Of a DNA stretch of 64,000 bases, positions 49,705-56,662 are shown in pieces (position 1 is the first letter of the stretch; every line of letters begins with the position of its first letter). Origin of the DNA: a virus. The notes below the pieces were generated by a model. It worked only from the letters and a program-made list of their open reading frames with translations. It made no database searches and had not been told where the DNA came from. The DNA is taken from IMG/VR virus record IMGVR_UViG_3300032268_000599, positions 1-64,000 of that record; one strand, given 5' to 3'. The position numbers were made by a program, and so were the translations under genes.

Positions 49705-50787
49705 ATGCCTAAAACAGAAGTTTCTGGCAGTCAGATCAAGGACAGTTCTGTCGCCCTGTCGGGTGCGGCATCTCCAACGGGTAATGCTGACGTGGCCGGT
49801 GTTTTGCCAGCCGGTAACGGAGGGACGGGGCTTTCCTCACCGGGCGCAAGCGGTAACGTGCTGACCTCTGACGGTACGGGGTGGACTACTGCTGCGCCTA
49901 CTGGTGGTGGTGGTGGTGGTGCAGCTAATGCCGGAGTTACTTCTGTTCCTACCGCTGCCGGTGTTACATTACTGTCGAGTTCCAGTACGGAAAACTATGT
50001 GTTTACCGGCGTAAGCACGCAAACGGTGAGGCTTCCTCCCACTGCCACTGTTGGGGCAGTATGGACGATCATTAATCAATCGACTGGGTTGGTGACGGTT
50101 CAGTCCTCCGCAGCTGCTGCGATTGTGGTTTTGGCTGCGGGTACGTCAGCGATTTTTACTGCACTGACTACTGCCCCTACTGCTGCGGCGAACTGGACTG
50201 CGGTATACAACGGCTCCCTGGCTGCGACTGGCAAGAAGCTGACGGTCAACAACACCTTGACACTATCCGGCACTGATGCGACTACGATGACGTTCCCAAC
50301 TACGAACGCCACTATCGCCAGAACTGATGCGGCCCAGACCTTTACGGGTGTGCAGACTTTTAACACCCCGGTCATCAATGGTATTCCGACTGGCACTGGC
50401 GTGGCGACGGCGGCGACTGCCAACACCTTGGTTTTGCGCGGCACTGGCGGCACGGTAACCGGAACATTTATAGATTCCACCACTGCTGTAGGAACTATCG
50501 GCGCGGCGGTGACACTGGCCCTCGCGGGTACGGTGCAGACGGCCACGCTGACTTCAAATACTCCTTGTACGGTGACGATGCCTGCGGTGGCTTCTGGTGC
50601 CTCGTTTGTGTTGTATCTGCGGCAGCCTGCGACGGGTACACCGACGACGGCGACGTTCTCTGGCGTGCGGTGGGGCACTGGCGGTGCGCCGGTCATCACC
50701 AACGTGTTGGGGCGCATGGACATTTTGACGTTTTTCTCTGACGGCACCAACTGGTTCGGACAAGTGGCGCAGGGATACCAGTACTGA
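49705..50787 (+). CDS. Tail fibre protein, Thr/Ala-rich
   Basis: This 360-residue protein begins with a fibre motif, VAGVLPAGNGGTGLSSPGASG, followed by a run of six glycines and a beta-rich shaft. The C-terminal VLYLRQPATGTPTTATFSGVRWGTGG and ILTFFSDGTNWFG resemble knob domains of phage fibres. It ends in TGATG with the next gene. Confidence 0.82.
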   Translation: MPKTEVSGSQIKDSSVALSGAASPTGNADVAGVLPAGNGGTGLSSPGASGNVLTSDGTGWTTAAPTGGGGGGAANAGVTSVPTAAGVTLLSSSSTENYVFTGVSTQTVRLPPTATVGAVWTIINQSTGLVTVQSSAAAAIVVLAAGTSAIFTALTTAPTAAANWTAVYNGSLAATGKKLTVNNTLTLSGTDATTMTFPTTNATIARTDAAQTFTGVQTFNTPVINGIPTGTGVATAATANTLVLRGTGGTVTGTFIDSTTAVGTIGAAVTLALAGTVQTATLTSNTPCTVTMPAVASGASFVLYLRQPATGTPTTATFSGVRWGTGGAPVITNVLGRMDILTFFSDGTNWFGQVAQGYQY

Positions 50788-52619
50788 TGCCGTTAACTAA
50801 AGCCGCACTGATCGGCAAGGATAATCCGCTGCCAACATCGTCGGGTGTCACCTTTGAGTCGGTGGCGGCAGGGTCTTACGTCGGTGCCCTTGCAACGTCG
50901 TGGCAGCACGTCATCACTGCGCCTGCGAACTGCCTGCTGGTGCTGGTGGTCAGTCAGTCAATTTCGCCACCGGCCATGTCTATCGACACGGGTCAAACAT
51001 TCACCTTCCTTAATGCATTGGGGTATACGGCCTTCAGTAACATTTACTACTACCTGTACGGTCTGATGAACCCCACGGTGGGAACCCGCACAATCAGCAC
51101 GTCGATTGGGGCGTTTGCCGGATATGCGGTGGGCGGCAGCAGTATTGCTTATTCCGGCGTGACAGGCTTCGCGGCCAACGTCGCCACGTTTAACACCAGC
51201 ACCGGACTGACCCTTAGCCTTCCTGCTTTTCCTGGCGGTGTGGCGGTCATGGGAACTAATGTTGGATGGACTAGCGCGGCACAAACGTCCCGTCAGAATA
51301 GCGGCTCGTTTGGGTGGCAGGAGTCCACGACGAACACCGGCAACACTAGGAGCTTCACAACTACCTGGGGAACGTCGGAGAACCACCACGCAGTGGGTGT
51401 CGTGCTTAAAGGCCAGGTAACCCCGATCCCTTCGCCCGTATTCGTGGATACGGCGACCGGGCCGTCAGTTACCGGTGCGGGGCAACTCACATCGACGTGG
51501 AACCACACGATTGCGGAAGGAACCAACTGCCTTCTGGTGGGCGTATTTAGCAACGACCTGGCTAATAGGCCGACGGCACTGTCTATTGACTCCGGTGGCC
51601 CATTCACGGTGTTGGATCACATCCAGTACAACGCCTTCGGGGTGATCCATTACACGCTGTACGGGCTGCTGAACCCGCCTGTCGGCACGCGCACTCTCAC
51701 CACAACCTGTTTCGGTTACGGCATCCAAGGTGTCAGTGCCGCCTACAGTGGCGTGTCCGGGTTCGCGGCGACCCACGCTTCGGCGATTGGGGCGGGAACG
51801 AACATAAGCTTCGGCCTTCCTGCTTTCCCCGGTGGTGTGGCGGCTGCGTTTGTTTCAAGCGGCTGGTCAAGCCTTACCCAGACTTCGCGTTCCAATCCGG
51901 CCACTGGGCACGGCTGGCAGGAATCGCGCAACAACACTACTGTCCCTGCTGCAACAGTGAAGGGCACGGCGAATGCGGTGCTGGGAACGTCGGTGACCAT
52001 CCCAGCCCATGACGTTGGCGACGAGATTGTTGTGTTCGCTTATGCCAACGGCATCAACGCCGCGCCCACACCACCAGCGGCCTCTGGCACCGTCCCGGCC
52101 TGGACCCTGATCCAGGGCGGCGGCGGCAACTCCAACGGCTCCGGTGTGTGGCGCTTCACGGCGACGGCCAACAACCACACGTCGGGGACGTGGGGAAGCT
52201 GCACCGGCCTGATCGCGGTGGTGATTGAAGGTGTCCACCCCACGACCCCGGTCGGTGGTTTCGCCCAGGCGACCGCCAACGCCAACAGTGTCTCCGGTGC
52301 CCCGGCCATTACACAGAATGTGACGGACGGGTCAAGCTGCCTGCTCTACTTCCACGGCCACCGCAGCAACGTCACCACCTTGGGTGCGCCGCCAGCCGGT
52401 TTTACCAGACGGGCCGAGGCTATTGGTTCGTCTGGAATATGCCTCAACACTAAAAACGATACAACCTCAGACGGTGCCGCCAACCAGACCGACAACGGCA
52501 ACGGTGGATACGTCGGGCAGACGGTGGAGATACGGGCGAATACCGTTTTAAGCAGAAACTTTTCGACCACCTGGGCGACAAGCGGGGGGCGCGGCGCAGT
52601 CGCCGTGGTGTTGAAATAA
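50787..52619 (+). CDS. Large tail fibre with internal duplication and inserted domain
   Basis: This 610-residue protein contains two copies of a domain of about 200 residues. Matching stretches are AYSGVTGFAANVATF / AYSGVSGFAATHASA, LSLPAFPGGVAVM / FGLPAFPGGVAAA and GWQES / GWQES. Copy 1 ends RSFTTTWGTSENHHAVGVVLKG. In copy 2 the matching end, SRNFSTTWATSGGRGAVAVVLK, comes only after about 200 extra residues that begin VPAATVKGTANAVLGTSVTI. This extra segment is itself a domain common in actinophage tail proteins, so it looks like an insertion into the second repeat. Confidence 0.85.
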   Translation: MPLTKAALIGKDNPLPTSSGVTFESVAAGSYVGALATSWQHVITAPANCLLVLVVSQSISPPAMSIDTGQTFTFLNALGYTAFSNIYYYLYGLMNPTVGTRTISTSIGAFAGYAVGGSSIAYSGVTGFAANVATFNTSTGLTLSLPAFPGGVAVMGTNVGWTSAAQTSRQNSGSFGWQESTTNTGNTRSFTTTWGTSENHHAVGVVLKGQVTPIPSPVFVDTATGPSVTGAGQLTSTWNHTIAEGTNCLLVGVFSNDLANRPTALSIDSGGPFTVLDHIQYNAFGVIHYTLYGLLNPPVGTRTLTTTCFGYGIQGVSAAYSGVSGFAATHASAIGAGTNISFGLPAFPGGVAAAFVSSGWSSLTQTSRSNPATGHGWQESRNNTTVPAATVKGTANAVLGTSVTIPAHDVGDEIVVFAYANGINAAPTPPAASGTVPAWTLIQGGGGNSNGSGVWRFTATANNHTSGTWGSCTGLIAVVIEGVHPTTPVGGFAQATANANSVSGAPAITQNVTDGSSCLLYFHGHRSNVTTLGAPPAGFTRRAEAIGSSGICLNTKNDTTSDGAANQTDNGNGGYVGQTVEIRANTVLSRNFSTTWATSGGRGAVAVVLK

Positions 52620-52625
52620 ACCCCC

Positions 52626-52654
52626 TTGACCTATCGGTAATAGTTATGTACTCT
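52626..52654 (+). promoter_or_regulatory. Promoter of the candidate structured RNA
   Basis: TTGACC and TACTCT are separated by 17 bases. Initiation seven bases on falls at 52661-52662, exactly where the G-rich 5' strand of the RNA's closing helix begins. Confidence 0.6.
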
Positions 52655-52661
52655 TTCCGGT

Positions 52662-52927
52662 GGGGAAGGGTCGTTACCTAACACTGACCGTGAGGCGCAG
52701 TACCCCCCACTTGCCGCCTCCGCAAGGTAGACCCTTCCCCCTTTAAGCTGCGCCCCGGTGCCGGGTTCCGATATCAAATGCACTGCCTCACGAGGGTTTC
52801 GGGAAAGGCACTCCGCCCTGGGCGGCTGGCAGTAGTGAACGCGAGTGGACCGACCCCAGCCGAGCCGCAGCCCCAAGGGAGGACGACACCCCCATGCACT
52901 ATTACAGTGTGTGGGGGTGTTGCTTTA
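52662..52927 (+). ncRNA. Candidate free-standing structured RNA, about 266 nt
   Basis: This 333-base gap has no good open frame but dense pairing. Domain I (52662-52740) is closed by GGGGAAGGGTC with GACCCTTCCCC and contains an inner GAGGCG/CGCCTC helix. Domain II (52747-52871) is closed by GCTGCG/CGCAGC and contains CGGCTGG/CCAGCCG and GTGCC/GGCAC helices. A terminator follows. The promoter is placed so that the transcript starts at the first helix. It does not look like tmRNA, RNase P RNA or a tRNA. It could be a regulatory RNA or RNA decoy; the function is unknown. Confidence 0.6.
52886..52927 (+). terminator. Terminator of the structured RNA
   Basis: ACACCCCCA pairs with TGGGGGTGT, with CACT/AGTG pairing inside, followed by TGCTTTAT. 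The stem is long and GC-rich. Confidence 0.8.
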
Positions 52928-52937
52928 TGCCTAATAG

Positions 52938-52946
52938 TGGTACATT
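52938..52946 (+). promoter_or_regulatory. Extended -10 promoter TGG-TACATT for the small-gene cluster
   Basis: TG-N-TACATT ends six bases before the ATG at 52953, so the mRNA would be leaderless, as at 36.7 kb. No -35 is clear. Confidence 0.5.
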
Positions 52947-52952
52947 GCTTTT

Positions 52953-53180
52953 ATGGAGTATATGGACGGCTTCACAGAGATGGGGGCCATGTCCCTCAAC
53001 ATCGTGGAAGCGGACAGGGTAATCATTGGGGTCCTTGAGGACTCTCCGGACCGGGTGGCATTGGCGCTGGGCAATGATGCGGCGGCACGGTACTACCTGA
53101 TGCAGCTGCCCCCCGCTCGCGCGCGGCAGCTAGCAGCTTCCCTTCTCAATAAATCTGATTCGATTGAGGGGGTCAGGTAA
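52953..53180 (+). CDS. Hypothetical protein (75 aa)
   Basis: First gene of a run of twelve tiny overlapping genes. The product (MEYMDGFTEMGAMSLNIVEADRVIIG ... LNKSDSIEGVR) is an alpha/beta protein without a recognised family. The ATG at 52953 lies six bases after an extended -10 box and has no ribosome binding site, so translation may be leaderless. Confidence 0.65.
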   Translation: MEYMDGFTEMGAMSLNIVEADRVIIGVLEDSPDRVALALGNDAAARYYLMQLPPARARQLAASLLNKSDSIEGVR

Positions 53181-53344
53181 TGGCCGGTCGCCGCGGCAGC
53201 AGCGAGGACATGCTGCTACAGCAGATCCCGCTCCCCGCAAAGCCGACCGACGAGCAGGTCCATCACGCACGCCTGGTGGTGTGTTCCAACGTCGATGACG
53301 CTGCCGAAGCGGAGACATTGCTGGCCATGTTAGGGCTGCTGTGA
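53180..53344 (+). CDS. Hypothetical protein (54 aa)
   Basis: TAATG overlap with the previous gene. The product begins MAGRRGSSEDMLLQQIPLPA and ends TLLAMLGLL; it resembles small conserved proteins of actinophage early regions. Function unknown. Confidence 0.65.
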   Translation: MAGRRGSSEDMLLQQIPLPAKPTDEQVHHARLVVCSNVDDAAEAETLLAMLGLL

Positions 53345-53508
53345 TGGGCGCTTATATCAACTACGACAAAGAGCCTCTTGAGATTTGGGAGGAACCGTCT
53401 TACTCCGTCTATGACCCTTGGCAGGCTCAGGTGTTGGGAACATTCCCCAGCCGCGAGGAAGCGGAACTCTTTATGAAGGCCGTCCATAAGAGGGCGAAGA
53501 AGCGGTGA
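53344..53508 (+). CDS. Hypothetical protein (54 aa)
   Basis: TGATG overlap with the previous gene. The product (MGAYINYDKEPLEIWEEPSY, then VLGTFPSREEAELFMKAVHK) may fold as a small beta-alpha unit with a basic end RAKKR. No family was recognised. Confidence 0.62.
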   Translation: MGAYINYDKEPLEIWEEPSYSVYDPWQAQVLGTFPSREEAELFMKAVHKRAKKR

Positions 53509-53660
53509 ACGGGGTGTATCAGGCTTACGGAGATATCCGCAAGATCGCCTTGGAGCTTGCCATTGAGTCGGCCTCTCTTTTCAGTGCCGATGCCCTCACT
53601 ACCGATGCGGTGGTCGCCAGGGCTGAGTCATATTTCCTGTTCCTGATGGAGGACTCGTGA
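53505..53660 (+). CDS. Hypothetical helical protein (51 aa)
   Basis: GTGA overlap with the previous gene. The product MNGVYQAYGDIRKIALELAI ... FLFLMEDS is probably all helical. No family was recognised. Confidence 0.6.
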   Translation: MNGVYQAYGDIRKIALELAIESASLFSADALTTDAVVARAESYFLFLMEDS

Positions 53661-53833
53661 ACGACGATTTGGAAAATCCCCTCCTGAAAGTTGAGGGCAC
53701 TAACTTTTCGTCCCGCCTCAAACTGGCGGTCTACTGGGTTCTGTGGGCCGTGGTCATGGCAGCCATTATCGGCTCATCGGTGGGGGCGATCCTCTGGATG
53801 TTGATGGTGTATGGGGAGCATAACTTCCGGTGA
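53657..53833 (+). CDS. Small membrane protein (58 aa)
   Basis: GTGA overlap with the previous gene. One long hydrophobic segment (LAVYWVLWAVVMAAIIGSSVG, then AILWMLMVY) spans residues 22-51 and probably crosses the membrane once. It may be an exclusion or host-interaction protein; the role is unknown. Confidence 0.65.
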   Translation: MNDDLENPLLKVEGTNFSSRLKLAVYWVLWAVVMAAIIGSSVGAILWMLMVYGEHNFR

Positions 53834-54006
53834 GTAGCTACGAGAAGTGCCAGATTTACCGCAGCACCGAATGGGTGATCTGGGATCCCAACAAGAAGAT
53901 GCTGCATTTGTTCGATGACGGCCAGGGGGCCTTGAAGTTTTTCAACGAAGGTATGCCGGTCACCGGCAAAGACGGGTGCTACGAAGGGACGGTAGGCGAT
54001 GCGTAA
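53830..54006 (+). CDS. Hypothetical protein (58 aa)
   Basis: GTGA overlap with the membrane protein gene. The product (MSSYEKCQIYRSTEWVIWDP ... YEGTVGDA) is beta-rich. It overlaps the next gene by eight bases. No family was recognised. Confidence 0.6.
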   Translation: MSSYEKCQIYRSTEWVIWDPNKKMLHLFDDGQGALKFFNEGMPVTGKDGCYEGTVGDA

Positions 54007-54100
54007 ATTTACTCCCGACGACGCGACGGCACTGATGGTGCTGAGTTTGTCGTTGCTCTCTGTGCTGATTTTTGTGCTGTGCGCGGTGGCGTACCTCTAA
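53999..54100 (+). CDS. Tiny membrane protein (33 aa)
   Basis: The product MRKFTPDDATALMVLSLSLL followed by SVLIFVLCAVAYL is nearly all hydrophobic after ten residues, a single transmembrane helix. It overlaps both neighbours, ending TAATG. Holin-like or accessory roles cannot be told apart. Confidence 0.58.
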   Translation: MRKFTPDDATALMVLSLSLLSVLIFVLCAVAYL

Positions 54101-54333
54101 TGGGGTTCAGCACGCTTGAGGCTCAGATCGCCGCGCATCAGTCATGGGCGAAAACGCCGGATCGTTCCGCGCGTACTGCGCCTGCACGCAGGGCGATGTT
54201 GGCGCGTTTTGAGAAATTGGTAGATCCCGATGGGGTGATGCCGGAAGCTGCACGGCTGGAAATGGCGGAATCCGCCCGGAAAGCCCACTACCGGAAAATG
54301 GCGTTGAAATCGGCCAGGGTGAGGGCGAGATGA
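54100..54333 (+). CDS. Conserved phage hypothetical protein (77 aa)
   Basis: The basic helical protein carries FSTLEAQIAAHQSWAKTPDR, TAPARRAMLARFEKLVDPDG and AESARKAHYRKMALKSARVR. This pattern recurs widely in actinophages, but the function is unknown. The ATG overlaps the previous stop (TAATG). Confidence 0.72.
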   Translation: MGFSTLEAQIAAHQSWAKTPDRSARTAPARRAMLARFEKLVDPDGVMPEAARLEMAESARKAHYRKMALKSARVRAR

Positions 54334-54485
54334 AAGTTCATGGTTTCTATTGGCGTGACACGATTTTGCCGAATACGGCGGTGAATGTGATAACGGTGGA
54401 TGCCGACACCAAAGAGCAGGCCATGGAGACGGCTCAGATGTTATTGAGGAATGGGTGCGGTGCCGTCGAGGTGGACTGGTCGTGA
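54330..54485 (+). CDS. Hypothetical protein (51 aa)
   Basis: ATGA overlap with the previous gene. The product (MKVHGFYWRDTILPNTAVNV, then ITVDADTKEQAMETAQMLLR) looks like a small beta-alpha-beta unit. No family was recognised. Confidence 0.6.
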   Translation: MKVHGFYWRDTILPNTAVNVITVDADTKEQAMETAQMLLRNGCGAVEVDWS

Positions 54486-54784
54486 TCGCCATGTCCGAAT
54501 TCATTGTCCGCTTGAGAATACTTCTCACCGGGCGTACCGAATGGACCGATTCCAATACCGGGGAAATTGAGGTCTGTTACGAGGATTGGGACACCAGTTG
54601 GGCGATTGCCGGTATTCATTCCCATAATTGGTGGTGGGTGCGCAAATACGGGCAATTGGACTGCGGATGCACCATCAACCCGATCACTCGCCGCCGCGTG
54701 CTGACGCTGTGGGGGTGTCATACGCATTGCGACAAGGACGACTGGTTGGACGACGAAGTGCGTGATTGGGAGCAATGGGGATGA
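54482..54784 (+). CDS. Trp/Cys-rich hypothetical protein (100 aa)
   Basis: GTGA overlap; an internal ATG at 54491 is an alternative start. The protein is rich in Trp, Cys and His (AGIHSHNWWWVRKYGQLDCG, then LTLWGCHTHCDKDDWLDDE), which suggests a metal site. No family was recognised. Confidence 0.6.
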   Translation: MIAMSEFIVRLRILLTGRTEWTDSNTGEIEVCYEDWDTSWAIAGIHSHNWWWVRKYGQLDCGCTINPITRRRVLTLWGCHTHCDKDDWLDDEVRDWEQWG

Positions 54785-55134
54785 GCGAGGTAGTGCCGGT
54801 GGATTGGGATACGACCGGGAATCCGGTGAAATGGCTGGCTTTTTCCCAAACCCATGAGGAGAATGAGACGTGCGCTCAGGCGTGCGTGATTCACAATCGC
54901 ACTGACCACCATATGAGGTACTGGCCGCTGAATTGGCGTGGTGATCGAGGAATTTTTGAGCGTATCTGCGATTGCGGTATCGGCCATCCCGATCCGGACC
55001 AGGGGCCGTATTGGAGTTACAGCGGACAGGATTGGCAGTGGGTTCATGGCTGCTGCGGGTGTTGCGGTAATCCGGTTCCGGCTTTCAAGCCGCGCACAGC
55101 GGAAAAGTTGGGTCTGACCGGGGATGGACAATGA
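54781..55134 (+). CDS. Conserved Cys/His-rich phage protein (117 aa)
   Basis: The pattern CAQACVIHNRTDHHMRYWPL, NWRGDRGIFERICDCGIGHP and DPDQGPYW is strongly conserved in actinophages; the ordered Cys and His residues suggest zinc binding. The function is unknown. ATGA overlap with the previous gene. Confidence 0.75.
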   Translation: MSEVVPVDWDTTGNPVKWLAFSQTHEENETCAQACVIHNRTDHHMRYWPLNWRGDRGIFERICDCGIGHPDPDQGPYWSYSGQDWQWVHGCCGCCGNPVPAFKPRTAEKLGLTGDGQ

Positions 55135-55298
55135 CGCTGCACGATGCGATCACGTTCGCTATCCGCGACAACTTTTCGCCCCGGATGTGGGCCGATGCCG
55201 ACGATATGGCCGCTCTTGTTATCCGTACCGTCGCGCAGTACCGCAAGTCGGTCAGTGAGGACGAGTTCCTTGACGAAATTCTGGCCGCGGAGGACTAG
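55131..55298 (+). CDS. Hypothetical protein (55 aa)
   Basis: ATGA overlap with the previous gene. The product MTLHDAITFAIRDNFSPRMW ... LAAED is helical and acidic. Its stop shares the CTAG tetranucleotide with the stop of the convergent integrase. No family was recognised. Confidence 0.6.
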   Translation: MTLHDAITFAIRDNFSPRMWADADDMAALVIRTVAQYRKSVSEDEFLDEILAAED

Positions 55299-56200
55299 AA
55301 GCCCAGGTTTAAGCCCTTGGCTTCATCGAGTGCGCGTTCGGCGGCAGAGGCCCCGGTGTACCGGTCGATCATGGCCCTGGAACTCCACCCGGCGATAGCC
55401 ATTAAACCGCCCTCAGAGCCACCGTGCAGCAGCCAGCGGGTCGCCGCGGTGTGCCGGGTGCGGTGCGGGTGAAATCCCTTCACACCGGCAGACTCAGCGC
55501 GAGCTTTCAGCGTCGATACCAGGGTGTGATATTGCATGGGGGTGCCCCAGGCGGTGATCCAAAACTTGTCGTTACCGGGCTTTACCGCCCTGCGGCGTGC
55601 CCGAATGTAACGGTCTACCGCAATGGCCGTGGCCGCGGAGAACGGCACCATCCGGCCCTTGCCACCCTTGCCCTTGATGATGATGGCTTTCATGGCAGGC
55701 AGGTCGAGGTCGTCTATCCGCATTCCCACCAATTCCGCACTGCGCGTTGCTGTCTCAAACATGAACCGCAGGATCGCCTCGTCGCGTATGTCGATGAATT
55801 TGGAGGACTTGCTGACCCCGGCACGCTTGCACGCTTTCAGCATGGCGTTGACCTGATCGTCCGATAGTGACGGCACCACCTTGTCGTTCTTGCGCGGTGG
55901 CCCCATCCCCAGGAACGGGTCGGCGGTCGTTTCGCCTTCCTCGCGCAGCCACTTGACGAAGGATTTCAGCGCATAGTGGCGCAGCCGTGCGGTATTGGGT
56001 TCGGTGCCTGCCGCTAGGGTGTCGGCATGAAACTTCTGGATGCTCAGTTTCAGCAGCGGTTCGGTGGTGCCGGTGGCCTCGCACCATTGCAGGTAGCAGA
56101 TCACCGACCGGGTGTAGCTGCCCAGGGTTTGGGGCGACTTGTTCAGCGCCGCCAGGGATATCCGCCACGATTCGACCAGTTCCAGCAAATCTTTGACCAT
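55295..56200 (-). CDS. int: Tyrosine integrase
   Basis: This 301-residue protein inserts phage DNA into the host chromosome. The N-terminal SAM-like DNA-binding domain runs to about residue 105. The catalytic core shows R153 (ATRSAELVGMRIDDL), K178/K181 (GKGGKGRMVPF), H246-R-T-R249-H (HPHRTRHTAAT), W272 in AIAGWSS and the nucleophile Y281 (MIDRYTG). ATG 56200 is chosen; the frame extends 36 codons upstream through a terminator hairpin. It makes the phage temperate. No att core or excisionase was recognised. Confidence 0.94.
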   Translation of the reverse strand: MVKDLLELVESWRISLAALNKSPQTLGSYTRSVICYLQWCEATGTTEPLLKLSIQKFHADTLAAGTEPNTARLRHYALKSFVKWLREEGETTADPFLGMGPPRKNDKVVPSLSDDQVNAMLKACKRAGVSKSSKFIDIRDEAILRFMFETATRSAELVGMRIDDLDLPAMKAIIIKGKGGKGRMVPFSAATAIAVDRYIRARRRAVKPGNDKFWITAWGTPMQYHTLVSTLKARAESAGVKGFHPHRTRHTAATRWLLHGGSEGGLMAIAGWSSRAMIDRYTGASAAERALDEAKGLNLGF

Positions 56201-56244
56201 GGTCTTATCTTGACATATAGCTCTGTGCCCGGTGTGCGCGACCC

Positions 56245-56288
56245 GAAAAAAGAACAAACCCCCTGGTGCGAGGGGTGACACCAGGGGG
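56245..56288 (-). terminator. Leftward terminator before the integrase
   Basis: On the minus strand CCCCCTGGTG and CACCAGGGGG form a ten-base-pair stem with a ten-base loop, followed by TTTGTTCTTTTTT. It should end the long leftward operon before the integrase and keep integrase under separate control. Confidence 0.85.
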
Positions 56289-56404
56289 CTTGAAACTCTT
56301 GAAAACACGTTCTTAAACTTGAGTTAGCTCTGTCCGTTGGGCTGTTTTACCTGCACATACATTAGCGTTGTGCGGGGTATTATTCTGAGGTTTGCAACCC
56401 GCTA
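56289..56404. other. Gap upstream of the integrase with CTTGAA-type repeats
   Basis: The sequence has CTTGAAACT, CTTGAAAAC, CTTAAACTT and CTTGAG within 40 bases (56289-56325). Such clustered short repeats next to an integrase could be arm-type binding sites of an attP. No core matching a tRNA 3' end was recognised. Confidence 0.3.
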
Positions 56405-56662
56405 TCAATCATGTTCTACCATCTCTGCTTTGGTTTTCGTAACCACCACATCCCAGCCACCGGGGGATCCAATGACCGCGCTAATCTGCGCTACCACCCC
56501 GTCAAGGGCGGCGGCGAGAGATTCCGCCTCGCCTTTGGACTGAAGCATGTAGGAGCAAGCTCCGGTCGATACGAAGTAGTCTCCCAGCCCCCACATTTCC
56601 ATCCCGGCCGCTTGGCCGATTGGCCGTGCGGTCTTGAACTGGACTTCCAGTTGCACCATCAT
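56405..56662 (-). CDS. Hypothetical protein (85 aa)
   Basis: Last gene of the leftward operon. ATG 56662 overlaps the previous stop (ATGA) and has AAGGGA upstream. The product (MMVQLEVQFKTARPIGQAAG, then SYMLQSKGEAESLAAALDGV) is an alpha/beta protein. No family was recognised. Confidence 0.65.
   Translation of the reverse strand: MMVQLEVQFKTARPIGQAAGMEMWGLGDYFVSTGACSYMLQSKGEAESLAAALDGVVAQISAVIGSPGGWDVVVTKTKAEMVEHD

Noticed and set aside
52662-52927. Structured RNA as tmRNA or RNase P RNA
   Set aside because: No tag-peptide frame with alanine-tRNA-like ends and none of the conserved RNase P core segments are present.
56201-56308. Extended N-terminus of the integrase
   Set aside because: The extra 36 codons run through a strong terminator hairpin and the conserved domain begins at ATG 56200.
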